Assembly (NCBI GenBank): GCA_034429215.1
Contig: DAOUGI010000029.1
Coordinates: forward strand, 1 to 64,000
Reading direction: 5' to 3'
DNA from: JAFGOG01 sp034429215
GTDB lineage: Bacteria; Chloroflexota; Anaerolineae; JAAYZQ01
DNA: 64,000 bases
Position 1 is the first letter of the stretch, and each line of letters opens with the position of its first letter. Below the pieces are notes generated by a model that was not told where the DNA came from, made no database searches, and was given only the letters and a program-made list of their open reading frames with translations. Positions 26,403-34,910 of this stretch are shown here, one piece after another. Made by a program: the position numbers and the translations under genes.

Positions 26403-26419
26403 GTATTGACTATCGAGCG

Positions 26420-26623
26420 CTAGTTGGGCTGGTAGAGTTCCTGGCCCTTCGATACGGACTTAGCGAGCGGCAGGTAGACAAAGTAGCGCTGGGCGGCCGG
26501 GTGAACGGTCACGGTGTGCATGGCGATCGACTCGCCGCACGCATTGCTTACGGTCAGGGTTACGTCGTGTGAGCCGGCGGCCGCGTAGGCGTGGACCACT
26601 CTTGGGCTAATGGGGACTCTCAC
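26420..26623 (-). pseudogene. C-terminal fragment of a PKD-domain secreted protein
   Basis: 67 codons. VVHAYAAAGSHDVTLTVSNA is the second half of a PKD domain; PKD domains need about 80 residues, so this is truncated. It is followed by RYFVYLPLAKS, a tail like that of many Chloroflexota surface proteins. The start GTG (26623) overlaps the stop of the upstream lipoprotein gene by 4 bp, so it could be translated by coupling. I read it as the remains of a larger gene whose 5' part was deleted, leaving the tail joined to an unrelated lipoprotein gene. Confidence 0.6.
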
Positions 26624-27333
26624 CGGCTTTTTTGTATCGCATACACGCGACGGATGTGAGTGTCAGGACTCACCTCTAGAAGGACCTCAATATCAAGCTT
26701 GTAGGCGCCGGCTTCTCGCCGGATCGTGCCGTCATAGTGGGCCGTAACATGGAAAGGGTTGGTATCGTCGGCTCCGGCAAAGAAAGGGAAAGTGCCTCCA
26801 AGGGAGACGCGCAGATCGGCGGTTACCTCGCCGGCCCAGGTTGGGGTGTTTGGATCTCCCTGTGGCCCTTCCGAGATGGTGACATCCCCGGCATCGTTCA
26901 CGGCCCACGTCATCCACACGGGGGCAGGCCCCCAAATTGGCTCTTGCTGTCCAACTCGAAACACGGTTACGGTCCCTGTCCATCCGCCCGACAGGCTCGA
27001 CAAACCAGGCGTTGCCGTCGGCGGGGATGTGCGGGTGGGGGCCGGTGTTGGCGAAGGGGTGGGCGTGGGCGTCTCGGTGGGTGGTGGGGTGGGTGTGGGC
27101 GTGTACGACGGCGTAGGGGTGGGTGTGGGTGTGGACGTAGGCGTGGGGGTCGGCGTAAAGGAGGATGTGGGCGTTGGGGAAGGGGTGGGTGTGGATGTCG
27201 GCGGGATTGGCGTTGGCGTGGATGTCGGCGCCGGTGTGGCCGTGGGCGCCCCACACGCTGCCATGAGCCCGACGACCAGGAGCAGGCTGATCAGTGCGGA
27301 CGATGACCCCTTGAAAGCTATGTTTCCCAGCAT
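26620..27333 (-). CDS. Lipoprotein with threonine/proline repeat linker
   Basis: 237 residues. A signal peptide ends in LLVVGLMAACGAP, a lipobox-like site. Residues about 30-110 are a TPTP-type low-complexity linker, and the C-terminal 120 residues (GGWTGTVTVF, GEVTADLRVSLGGTFPFFAG) form a beta-rich domain of unknown function. The ATG at 27333 has GAGG 7 nt upstream and is preferred over 27354. The linker architecture is frequent in surface lipoproteins of this phylum. The function is unknown. Confidence 0.8.
   Translation of the reverse strand: MLGNIAFKGSSSALISLLLVVGLMAACGAPTATPAPTSTPTPIPPTSTPTPSPTPTSSFTPTPTPTSTPTPTPTPSYTPTPTPPPTETPTPTPSPTPAPTRTSPPTATPGLSSLSGGWTGTVTVFRVGQQEPIWGPAPVWMTWAVNDAGDVTISEGPQGDPNTPTWAGEVTADLRVSLGGTFPFFAGADDTNPFHVTAHYDGTIRREAGAYKLDIEVLLEVSPDTHIRRVYAIQKSR
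27031..27250. repeat. Low-complexity (T/P)n coding repeat
   Basis: Strongly strand-asymmetric G/T-rich plus strand, made of degenerate 6-nt units encoding Thr-Pro on the minus strand. It explains the long glycine/valine-rich shadow frames on the plus strand. Confidence 0.85.
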
Positions 27334-27354
27334 CGTTTTCCTCTCTGTAAGCAT

Positions 27355-27533
27355 GCTCTGCTCGCCTGATCCTAACCCTTGGCAGTCACAGGGCGCATCC
27401 GGGACTACTGAAAAACCCAGACTTTCGAATGCATCCTACCTGGTGAGATCATCTATGTGCATCTTGTCTCCGCCTGTTCTCCAAGCCACCATATGGGCGG
27501 ATCTGGTCGCTGTGCAGGTCCGACGATGGCGAT
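27355..27533 (-). other. 5' leader of the lipoprotein gene
   Basis: A leader of roughly 170 nt between the promoter at 27534-27562 and the start codon. No coding or recognisable structured RNA is seen. Confidence 0.5.
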
Positions 27534-27562
27534 ATTATGCACCGGAAACCTGTTCTTGTCAA
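27534..27562 (-). promoter_or_regulatory. Sigma-70 promoter of the lipoprotein gene
   Basis: Minus-strand TTGACA (27557-27562), 17 bp, CATAAT (27534-27539). Confidence 0.78.
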
Positions 27563-27705
27563 CAGAAAAGTGATGCCGCCGGCACTCTGGAGCTGCTGCA
27601 AAGTTGCCGTCTAGGCAGCTGCAAGGACGCGAGTTTCACCCGACCTGCGGTCGCGCCCCAGCCGAGGAGAGATCCTTCGCCCACTCCGCCGACACTGCGG
27701 CATGC

Positions 27706-27726
27706 TGCGCCACACTGTACGGCGGT
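27706..27726. repeat. Dispersed intergenic repeat (second copy of the 8231 element)
   Basis: Matches 8231-8251 at 19 of 21 positions, inside a longer C-rich spacer (27563-27900) in which I see no gene. Confidence 0.55.
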
Positions 27727-27904
27727 ACAGGACCCGCCTGGCTCGCTTCGCAGCCGTGGCCGTCAGGGACATGCGGCATGAGAGCAGCCATGCCTGTCGG
27801 AATGGCGGTCAGGAGAGGATGCAGCTTGCTTAGAGTGACGGGGATGGCAGGGTGCAGCAGCCCCGGCGCAGGATGCCTTGTGTCTACCAAATCTGTGGAT
27901 TGTG

Positions 27905-27913
27905 TGGTACAAT
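27905..27913 (+). promoter_or_regulatory. Extended -10 box of the DinB-like/nadE genes
   Basis: TGGTACAAT, a strong extended -10; no good -35 at 17 bp. It lies 55 bp before the DinB-like start codon. Confidence 0.6.
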
Positions 27914-27967
27914 GGGCCGAGGTGGCAGAGAGCCCCAGTGGAGGGTGGAGGAAAGGAGAGGGTTAAA

Positions 27968-28462
27968 ATGTCCGAGGCAGAGCATCTCGCGGGCGCGCTC
28001 ACGAGGTTTTTTAGCCGCAAGGACAACGGTTGGTTTACGTCATTTACTACGGCCATTGCCGGGCTGACGGCGCAGCAAGCGGCGTGGGTGCCGGGGTCGG
28101 GGTTTAACAGCGTTTGGGGCCTGGTCGATCACGTTTGGTTTTGGCAGCAGTTCGCCCTGCCTCTGCTGCGCGGCCTGCCTGAGGATCAGCAGACGCTGCG
28201 CCGCGAGGAGGACTGGGCGCCGATCGCCGATCCGGCCGACGAGAAGGCCTGGCAGGCGGCCTGCCGGCGGGCGGTGGAGGTGAATGCCGAGCTGGCGGCC
28301 TATGTGGCCGGGCTGACCGACGAAGAGCTGGATCTGCCCTACGCACCGGACAAGGCCCGGCGCCGGCAGGTAATCCAGGGCCTGATGGCCCACAACAGTT
28401 ATCACACCTGCGAGATCATTTCGGTCCGGCACATGCAAGGACTGTGGCTAGAAGAGACGTAA
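27968..28462 (+). CDS. DinB-family protein
   Basis: 164 residues. LVDHVWFWQQFALPLL near residue 50 and LMAHNSYHTCEIISVRHM near 140 supply the three histidines of the DinB/YfiT four-helix metal site. Members include thiol transferases for low-molecular-weight thiols and many uncharacterised proteins. The ATG at 27968 follows AAAGGAGAGGG; the frame is open further upstream but without initiation signals. It precedes nadE by 12 bp and is probably co-transcribed. Confidence 0.82.
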   Translation: MSEAEHLAGALTRFFSRKDNGWFTSFTTAIAGLTAQQAAWVPGSGFNSVWGLVDHVWFWQQFALPLLRGLPEDQQTLRREEDWAPIADPADEKAWQAACRRAVEVNAELAAYVAGLTDEELDLPYAPDKARRRQVIQGLMAHNSYHTCEIISVRHMQGLWLEET

Positions 28463-28474
28463 CGAGGGGGAAGT

Positions 28475-30202
28475 ATGTTTAGGATTGCACTGGCCCAGAT
28501 CAATTCGACCGTTGGGGACCTGGCCGGAAATGAGGCCAAGATCGCAGAGGGGATCGCCCGCGCCAGGGAGGCGGGGGCCGACTTGGTGGCCTTTCCCGAG
28601 CTGGCGGTCACCGGGTACCCACCCGAGGATCTGCTGCTCAAACCGAGCTTTGTTGCAGCCAACCTGGAGGTCATCGAGCGGATTGCCGGGCTGACGCAGA
28701 GGATCACCGCCGTTGTCGGCTTTGTGGACCAGGACACCGATCTGCACAACGCCGCCGCCGTGCTCCACGATGGCGAGCTGGTCGCGGTCCACCACAAGAT
28801 CTACCTGCCCAACTATAGTGTCTTTGACGAGGACCGCTATTTCGGCGCAGGAAACCTCCCGTTGCTCTTGACCTTGGGCGATGTCACCATCGGCATCAGC
28901 GTCTGCGAGGATATCTGGCACCCGGCCGGTCCCGTCGATATCCAGGCCTTGTCCGGGGCGCAGTTGGCGATCAATATTTCGGCGTCGCCCTATCACGCCG
29001 GCAAAGGTTTGGCCCGCGAGCGGATGCTGGCCACCCGGGCCGCCGACAGCGTGGTGTTTGTGGCGTTCTGCAACCTAGTTGGCGGACAGGACGAGCTGGT
29101 GTTTGACGGTGGGAGCGCCATTTTCGATGAGCGGGGCGACCTGATTGCCCGCGGGCGGCAGTTCGGCGAGGACCTGGTGGTGGCCGATCTGGACCTGGCG
29201 GCGGTCTTTCGGCAGCGCCTCCACGACCCCCGCCGCCGCAAGGAACAGGCGTGCCAGCCCGACGAGGCGGTGGAGTGGGTGCCCCTGACGCCGATCCCGA
29301 GGGGGGAAAGGCCCCCGGCCGTCGCCCTGATCCGGCCGCGCCTGGACCCGGCGGCCGAGGTTTTGCAGGCGCTGGCGGTTGGCACCCGCGACTATGTGCG
29401 TAAGAACGGTTTCCGGGAGGTGGTCATTGCCCTGTCGGGCGGAATTGACTCAGCGCTGGTGGCGGCCGTGGCCGTGGAGGCGCTGGGGAAGGAGAATGTG
29501 ACCGGGGTGTTTATGCCCACCCGCTACTCGTCGGAGCACAGCCGCGAGGATGCGACGCAACTGGCGGAGAACCTGGGGATCCGCTTTTCGACGGTGCCGA
29601 TCGACGAGGTGTTCCAGGCCTACCTGGACAGTCTGGCCGAGCCGTTCGCCGGGCGCAAGCCGGACAGCGCCGAGGAGAATATCCAGGCCCGCATCCGGGG
29701 CAATATCCTGATGGCGCTGTCGAACAAGTTCGGATCGCTGGTGCTGACGACGGGGAACAAGAGCGAGCTGAGCGTGGGGTACTGCACGCTGTACGGCGAC
29801 ATGGCCGGCGGCTATGCGGTGATCAAGGATGTGCCCAAGATGCTGGTGTATGACCTGGCCCGCCACATCAACGACCGGGCCGGTCGGGCGGTGATCCCGC
29901 AGCGGACGATCGACAAGGCGCCGACCGCCGAGCTGCGGCCCAACCAGAAGGACGAGGACAGCCTGCCGCCCTACCGACTGTTGGACCCGATCCTGCACGC
30001 CTACGTGGAGGAGGACCTGAGCCTGGAGGAGATTGTGGCGTTGGGCCACGATCCGGCGATGGCGGCGGATGTGCTGAGAAGGGTGGATTGGGCCGAGTAC
30101 AAGCGGCGGCAGGCGGCGCCGGGGCCGCGGATCACTTCGCGGGCGTTTGGGCGGGACAGGCGACTGCCGATTACCAACCGGTTTCGGGAAAAGATGGATT
30201 GA
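28475..30202 (+). CDS. nadE: Glutamine-dependent NAD+ synthetase
   Basis: 575 residues. The N-terminal nitrilase-like glutaminase has its triad at E42 (FPELAVTGYPPEDLL), K108 (HHKIYLPNY) and C144 (SVCEDIW). The C-terminal synthetase has the P-loop SGGIDSALVAAVA from S321, TGNKSELSVGYCTLYGD and the end FREKMD. It amidates NaAD to NAD+, the last step of the route fed by pncA and pncB elsewhere in the window. No NrtR-like palindrome was seen upstream. A GAGGGG lies ahead of the ATG. Confidence 0.95.
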   Translation: MFRIALAQINSTVGDLAGNEAKIAEGIARAREAGADLVAFPELAVTGYPPEDLLLKPSFVAANLEVIERIAGLTQRITAVVGFVDQDTDLHNAAAVLHDGELVAVHHKIYLPNYSVFDEDRYFGAGNLPLLLTLGDVTIGISVCEDIWHPAGPVDIQALSGAQLAINISASPYHAGKGLARERMLATRAADSVVFVAFCNLVGGQDELVFDGGSAIFDERGDLIARGRQFGEDLVVADLDLAAVFRQRLHDPRRRKEQACQPDEAVEWVPLTPIPRGERPPAVALIRPRLDPAAEVLQALAVGTRDYVRKNGFREVVIALSGGIDSALVAAVAVEALGKENVTGVFMPTRYSSEHSREDATQLAENLGIRFSTVPIDEVFQAYLDSLAEPFAGRKPDSAEENIQARIRGNILMALSNKFGSLVLTTGNKSELSVGYCTLYGDMAGGYAVIKDVPKMLVYDLARHINDRAGRAVIPQRTIDKAPTAELRPNQKDEDSLPPYRLLDPILHAYVEEDLSLEEIVALGHDPAMAADVLRRVDWAEYKRRQAAPGPRITSRAFGRDRRLPITNRFREKMD

Positions 30203-30286
30203 TGGGACGTAGATGAACGGCCGCCAGAGATGTGCGGCACATGCAGATTGACGCAGACTGTGTCTGCGCTAAGGGTTGGGTGAAAT

Positions 30287-30314
30287 CCTGGCAGGTCGCG
30301 GAAGACCTGCCAGG
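30287..30314. terminator. Bidirectional terminator hairpin between nadE and the ABC permease gene
   Basis: A perfect 11-bp stem (CCTGGCAGGTC with its complement) and a 6-nt loop in a 128-bp gap between convergent genes. T tracts are weak on both sides. Confidence 0.7.
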
Positions 30315-30330
30315 CTTGCTCTTTAGGGCG

Positions 30331-31590
30331 CTATTCGTAGCGGAGGGCGTCCAAGGGGGCCAGGCGGGCGGCGCGGGCGGCGGGGTAGAGGCCGGCCAGC
30401 AGGCCGACCAGGGCGGCAAAGGCCAGCGCCCCGACGACCAGCCACCAGGACACGACAAAGAAGGTGCCGCGCACGTCCATATCCTGCCAGCGCAGAATGA
30501 CCAGGATCAGCCAGTTCAGGAGCAGGCCGAGCAGCCAGCCGAGGATGGTGCCGATGACGCCGCCCAGCAGGCCGATCATCGACGCCTCGACGACAAACAG
30601 GGCCCGGATCTGACCCGGCGCGGCGCCCACCGCCTTCATGATGCCGATTTCCTTGGTCCGCTCGTAGACGGACATGATCATGGTGTTGGCGATGCCGATG
30701 CTGGCCACCAGGAGGGCCAGGGTGCCGACCGAGGCGAGCATGGTCTGGAGGACGATCATGGCCCGGTTGATCACGTCCAGGATTGTCTTGAGCGATTGGA
30801 CCGAAAAGCCCAGGCCACTGAGCCAGTCGACGATGTTGACCGCGTCGCTCAGCGACCGGGCGCGGATGAGCAGCGCGTCGTAGCCATAGTTGGTGATATA
30901 GTCGGGGTCGCCATACCACCACTCGATCAGCTTGAGCCGGTCGGGGACGGACAGGCTGACATTGCCCCACCGTGTCTCAAAGATGCCGGCGATCTGGAAG
31001 GGAAAGGCCTGCGACTCGCCGCGGGGGGAGTAGAGGACCAGCTCGACCGGGCGGCCGATCAGGCCAGCAAGATCCTCCCGTTTGTAGTCAAAGTCCTCGA
31101 AGATGGCTTCGGTGACCAGCAGGCTGCCCTCGGTCGCAGTGTCGACCCCGGCCAAAAGCTCGGGCCCTTCTTCGAACAGGCCGGGGAAGGGAGTGAGGTT
31201 GGTCTGCCACGGCGTGGCTCGCACTTCGCGGCCGTCGAGACGCAGGCTCATGCGCATGCCGTCGGGCAGGTTCAGGTTGGAGACAATTGTATCCACGTCG
31301 TCACGGGCTTTTATCTGTTCGACGAGCTCCGGGGTCAGCAGGCGGGTGCGGACCGCCTGGCCGAAGGGGTTGAGACCGCTGGCCTCTTCGGTGACAGGGT
31401 AGATCTGGAGGGTCTCGAGTCCGACGGTGTTGAAGGAGTTCATCATCTCGCGCTGGACGCCGACGCCCAACGAGACCATGGTGACGATGGTCAGGATGCC
31501 GACCACGATGCCTACTGTAGTCAGCGCGGTGCGGGCCTTGTGGCGGGTCAGGTTGCTCAGGGCGGTTTTGAACAGGTCGCGGAGCTTCAT
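30331..31590 (-). CDS. ABC transporter permease, MacB/FtsX family
   Basis: 419 residues. An N-terminal helix (TALTTVGIVVGILTIVTMV), a long extracytoplasmic MacB_PCD domain (about 45-290), then three C-terminal helices with the FtsX signature SIGIANTMIMSVYERTKEIG (IMKAVGA follows). It overlaps the ATPase gene upstream by 4 bp. MacB-type transporters act mechanically on lipoproteins, peptides or envelope substrates rather than pumping solutes across the inner membrane. The lipoprotein gene heading this operon is a likely partner. Confidence 0.9.
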   Translation of the reverse strand: MKLRDLFKTALSNLTRHKARTALTTVGIVVGILTIVTMVSLGVGVQREMMNSFNTVGLETLQIYPVTEEASGLNPFGQAVRTRLLTPELVEQIKARDDVDTIVSNLNLPDGMRMSLRLDGREVRATPWQTNLTPFPGLFEEGPELLAGVDTATEGSLLVTEAIFEDFDYKREDLAGLIGRPVELVLYSPRGESQAFPFQIAGIFETRWGNVSLSVPDRLKLIEWWYGDPDYITNYGYDALLIRARSLSDAVNIVDWLSGLGFSVQSLKTILDVINRAMIVLQTMLASVGTLALLVASIGIANTMIMSVYERTKEIGIMKAVGAAPGQIRALFVVEASMIGLLGGVIGTILGWLLGLLLNWLILVILRWQDMDVRGTFFVVSWWLVVGALAFAALVGLLAGLYPAARAARLAPLDALRYE

Positions 31591-32309
31591 GGTTGAGCCT
31601 CCTGGAGGGAGGTCGGTTCGGGTGTTTCTTGTTCTTCGATGCGGCCGTCGCGCATGCGGATGACGCGGGTGGCAAAGGCGGCGGCGTCGGGGTCGTGGGT
31701 GACTACCAGTATGGTCACGCCCTGATCCCGGTTGAGGGCACGCAGCAGGGCCATGATCTCCCGGCCGGTGGTGCTGTCGAGGTTGCCGGTGGGCTCGTCG
31801 GCGAGGATGATGGCCGGATGACCGACCAGAGCCCGGGCGATGGCCACCCGCTGCTGCTCGCCGCCGGAGAGCTGGGTGGGACGGTGGCCGATCCGGTCGC
31901 CCAGGCTAACCTGGGCCAGCAGGTCGCGGGCCCGGGCCAGGCGATCGCGCTCGGCCATGCCGATAAAGATCAGAGGCAGGGCCACGTTCTCGAGAGCCGT
32001 CAGGCGCGGCAGCAGGTTAAAGCTTTGAAAGACAAAGCCCACCCGCTGCCGCCTGTGCTCGGTGAGGACCTTTTCTTTGCTTGCGCCAAGCTCGACGCCG
32101 TCGATCCACAGCTCGCCGCCTGTCGGGCGGTCGAGACCGCCGACCAGGTTCAGAAAGGTCGATTTTCCGGAGCCTGACGGGCCAACCAGGGCCACGAACT
32201 GGCCCTGGGACACCTCCAAGCTGACACCGCGCAGCGCCTCGACCTTGGTCTCGCCCACCTGGAAGGTGCGAGACAGGTTGACGGCGCGGACGGCCAGGTT
32301 ACTTGTCAT
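31587..32309 (-). CDS. ABC transporter ATP-binding protein, MacB/LolD type
   Basis: 240 residues with Walker A GPSGSGKST, Q-loop VFQSFNLLPRL, signature LSGGEQQRVAIARAL, Walker B AIILADEPTGNLDS and the H-loop VVTHD. The EPTGNLDS form marks the LolD/MacB/FtsE subgroup. It lies between the lipoprotein gene (16 bp upstream) and its permease (4-bp overlap). Confidence 0.94.
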   Translation of the reverse strand: MTSNLAVRAVNLSRTFQVGETKVEALRGVSLEVSQGQFVALVGPSGSGKSTFLNLVGGLDRPTGGELWIDGVELGASKEKVLTEHRRQRVGFVFQSFNLLPRLTALENVALPLIFIGMAERDRLARARDLLAQVSLGDRIGHRPTQLSGGEQQRVAIARALVGHPAIILADEPTGNLDSTTGREIMALLRALNRDQGVTILVVTHDPDAAAFATRVIRMRDGRIEEQETPEPTSLQEAQP

Positions 32310-32325
32310 AAGTCGGTCTTTGCTC

Positions 32326-33417
32326 TTATTGTAGTGATTCGGCTACCTTGATCGCCTCTTCCAGGCTGATGCTCCCTGCCACTGCCATGGCCGTGCCGTT
32401 TTCGGTCCAATAGAGGAAGGTGTTCCCGCTCGCTGCTTCGGCGATTACTGTGGCTTGCTGGCCGCGGACCGTCGTCTCTGCGGGCTTGCCCAACAGCGAT
32501 AGATGGGACAGCTCGTAGCCTTCCGGCAGCTCATACCCTTGCATGACGGTGAACGAGACCTGCGGCGAGTGGTCGTAGCGCAAGATGATGGTGCCGCCTG
32601 TCTTGAACACCTCGATCAGCGTCACTCCCTCCGGCACATAGCCGGGCACGAGCAGCGAGTAGCCGTCGGCCGCGGCCTGAGCCTTGGCCTCGTCGAGGGT
32701 CAGCGCCGCAGTCTCTTCGGCCTGGACTTTAAAGACCTCTGCGCCTTCGGGGATTTCCAGGTGGAAACGGGAATCGGGCACGCCGGGGTTTAGCTCATAG
32801 CTCAGCACTTCAATGGTGCCGTGGCCGAGGCTGCTGGCCTCGTAGGTGGCTTTGAGGGTGATCCACCGCTCCTGGTCGACCCACACGGTGGCGATGCCGT
32901 TGCCAGGGAATAGCTGCTGGCCGCTGCCCTCTTTGGGGCTGAAGGTCAGCTTGTAGGTATCGTGACCGGCGACCGACTCTTCACCCACCAGCTCGACGTT
33001 GCTGGCGTCGAGCACTTGCTGGATCATGCCTTGCATGGAGGAGAGCAGCTCTTGGGGCAGCGGCATGTCCATTTCGCCGGCGGCGCCGACCTCGACCTGG
33101 TTGCGGGCCGGGTCGTAGAACGAGACCTGCTGGCCGTCGGTTACCAGGATCATGCCTTTGAGCTCGGACCGAGAGGCGTCGATCACCTCGGCGCGCACGC
33201 TGTTGGGTGACTTTTCCCACACCTCGGCCGTCACTGCCATCTCCACGCCCATGGCGCTCATGTCCACCTTGACCACAGCATGGGCGTCCACGGTGCTCTC
33301 GGCGGTCTCGCGCATCTTGGCGACAATCTGCTCGGCGGTGATCCGCTGGCCGCAGCCGGCCAGGAGCAGGCTGAGGATCAGAATCAGACTCGATAGGACC
33401 AGAACTCTTTTGTGCAT
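32326..33417 (-). CDS. Lipoprotein with LolA-like and DUF4367-like domains
   Basis: About 363 residues. The lipobox LLLAGC is followed by a LolA/LppX-type fold (ITAEQIVAKMRETAE, DGQQVSFYDPARNQVEV, DTYKLTFSP). The C-terminal 110 residues (GYSLLVPGYVPEGVTLIEV, QATVIAEAASGN) match the DUF4367 pattern often seen in anti-sigma or sporulation-associated lipoproteins. ATG 33417 has GGGAGG 6 nt upstream, which lies inside the longer frame beginning at 33435. It heads the MacB-like operon and probably hands lipids or an envelope substrate to it. Confidence 0.82.
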   Translation of the reverse strand: MHKRVLVLSSLILILSLLLAGCGQRITAEQIVAKMRETAESTVDAHAVVKVDMSAMGVEMAVTAEVWEKSPNSVRAEVIDASRSELKGMILVTDGQQVSFYDPARNQVEVGAAGEMDMPLPQELLSSMQGMIQQVLDASNVELVGEESVAGHDTYKLTFSPKEGSGQQLFPGNGIATVWVDQERWITLKATYEASSLGHGTIEVLSYELNPGVPDSRFHLEIPEGAEVFKVQAEETAALTLDEAKAQAAADGYSLLVPGYVPEGVTLIEVFKTGGTIILRYDHSPQVSFTVMQGYELPEGYELSHLSLLGKPAETTVRGQQATVIAEAASGNTFLYWTENGTAMAVAGSISLEEAIKVAESLQ

Positions 33418-33453
33418 GACATACCTCCCTTTCATACTGCTGCTACACCGGAT

Positions 33454-33499
33454 ATCTTATCATGCGCCGATTACCGCCGTATGACAGGGATGTTACCGC
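33454..33499 (-). promoter_or_regulatory. Phased 11-bp repeats and -10 box of the lipoprotein/ABC operon
   Basis: On the plus strand TTACCGC at 33471 and 33493 are 22 bp apart, with a partial copy TGACAGG exactly between them at 33482. On the coding strand the array is followed after 11 nt by TAAGAT (33454-33459). No -35 box is present, so an activator at the repeats is implied. The array begins just past the stop of the adjacent histidine-kinase gene. Confidence 0.6.
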
Positions 33500-33503
33500 A
33501 ATA

Positions 33504-34910
33504 TTATCGCTGCTGGTTTAGCGGCAGGGCAAAGCCGGACTGGGCGCCGCCTGTGGGGCGGTTTTCCAACCAGATGCGCCCACCGTGGGCGGCGATGACT
33601 TCGCGGGCGATGGTCAAGCCCAGGCCGGCGCCGCCGCCCGGCCCGCGAAAATAGGGCTCAAAGGCCTGCGCTTGTGCTTCCGGGGTCACGCCCGGGCCGC
33701 CGTCGTCGACGGTGACCCTGGCCTCGCCGACCCCGTCAGCGACTGCCAAGCGGACGGCTCCACCCGGCGGCGTGGCCTTTAGAGCGTTGTCGAGAAGGTT
33801 GACCAGCACCTGCTGCAGGCGGTCGGCGTCGCCGCTGACAGGCTGCCGGGCGACATCAGCCGGCAGATCCAAGGCCAGGGTCACCCCCATTTGCTCCGCC
33901 TTGCGACTCAACAGGGCGGCTGCGGAACGGGCTACGGCAGCCAGATCGACCGTTGTCCGGTTCAGGTGCAGCTCGCCCCGCTGCAGGCGCGAGGCGGCCA
34001 ACAGATCATCGACCAGGCGGATCAGCCGGTCGGCCTGCTCGTCCATAGTCGCCAGGGAGGCCTGAGACTCTGCCGGCGCGCTGTCCTGGAGGTTGACGAT
34101 AAAGCCCTTGATCGCCGTCAAGGGGGTGCGCAGGTCGTGGGAGACTTGAGCGATGAACTTGCGGCGGGTCGCCTCCAGGCGAGCCAGGTCGGCGGCCATC
34201 TGGTTGATGCCAGCGGTCAGCCGGCCGATCTCGTCCTCCGAGGTGACGGCGACGCGGCGGCTAAAGTCGCCGGCGGCGATGGCCCGGGTGGCCGCTTCGG
34301 CCTCGCGCAGCGGGCGGGTCACCCGGCGGGCCAGGAGCAGGCTGGCCGCCAGGGCCACGGCCAAGGCCGCTGCGCCGGCCCCAACTAACACCAGGCGCAA
34401 GGCACCCAGGAAGGCTTGGGTATCGCCGACGTCACGCGACACTTCGACGACGGCCTGGACCGTGCCATCGGCGGCCGTCACCGGGCGGGCGGTGTAGCGC
34501 CGGCTTAAAAGATCCTGGCTGGCGGCCAGGAAGAGGGTCGGGCGCCGGTAACGGAGCTCGGTCAGGGCGGCGCTGCTCGGCAGCGGGCCCATGTCGTGGG
34601 TGGCGGCCAGCAGCGTGCCGGTGCGGGAGTTGAACAGGCGCACGTCGTAGCCGGCCTGCGGTGCGAAAAAGCCGGTGATCTGCGGCGCCAGGGTGGCCAG
34701 ATCGGCCTCGCCGGAGGCAGTGGCTGCCGTGTAGGCCGCATAGAAATCGGCCAGGGACGATAGCTCTTCCTCGGCCTGGAGGTCGAGGTGGCGCGCGGTG
34801 AGGAAATAGACACCCAAACCGAGTGCGGCAACCAGTACTGTGCTGATCAGCCCATAGACCAGGGCCAGGCGTACTGCTAGGCTGCGCCGGATGGGGGCCG
34901 GGAGCTTCAT
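33504..34910 (-). CDS. Sensor histidine kinase
   Basis: 468 residues: helix 1 (LALVYGLISTVLVAALGLGV), an extracytoplasmic sensor of about 130 residues, helix 2 (LVLVGAGAAALAVALAASLL), HAMP (RRVTRPLREAEAATRAIAAG), HisKA with the phospho-acceptor H in QVSHDLRTPLTAIKG, and a complete HATPase (LLDNALKATPPGG, GLGLTIAREVIAAHGG). It overlaps its response regulator by 4 bp. The stimulus is unknown. Its closeness to a lipoprotein-ABC operon and the heat-shock block suggests envelope stress, by inference. Confidence 0.93.
   Translation of the reverse strand: MKLPAPIRRSLAVRLALVYGLISTVLVAALGLGVYFLTARHLDLQAEEELSSLADFYAAYTAATASGEADLATLAPQITGFFAPQAGYDVRLFNSRTGTLLAATHDMGPLPSSAALTELRYRRPTLFLAASQDLLSRRYTARPVTAADGTVQAVVEVSRDVGDTQAFLGALRLVLVGAGAAALAVALAASLLLARRVTRPLREAEAATRAIAAGDFSRRVAVTSEDEIGRLTAGINQMAADLARLEATRRKFIAQVSHDLRTPLTAIKGFIVNLQDSAPAESQASLATMDEQADRLIRLVDDLLAASRLQRGELHLNRTTVDLAAVARSAAALLSRKAEQMGVTLALDLPADVARQPVSGDADRLQQVLVNLLDNALKATPPGGAVRLAVADGVGEARVTVDDGGPGVTPEAQAQAFEPYFRGPGGGAGLGLTIAREVIAAHGGRIWLENRPTGGAQSGFALPLNQQR

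Noticed and set aside
27031..27250. CRISPR-like tandem repeats
   Set aside because: Units are 6 nt, degenerate and coding (Thr-Pro); no spacers.
26759..27781. 340-codon plus-strand frame with a long GVGVGV stretch
   Set aside because: It is the complement of the Thr-Pro linker of the lipoprotein; no start signals.
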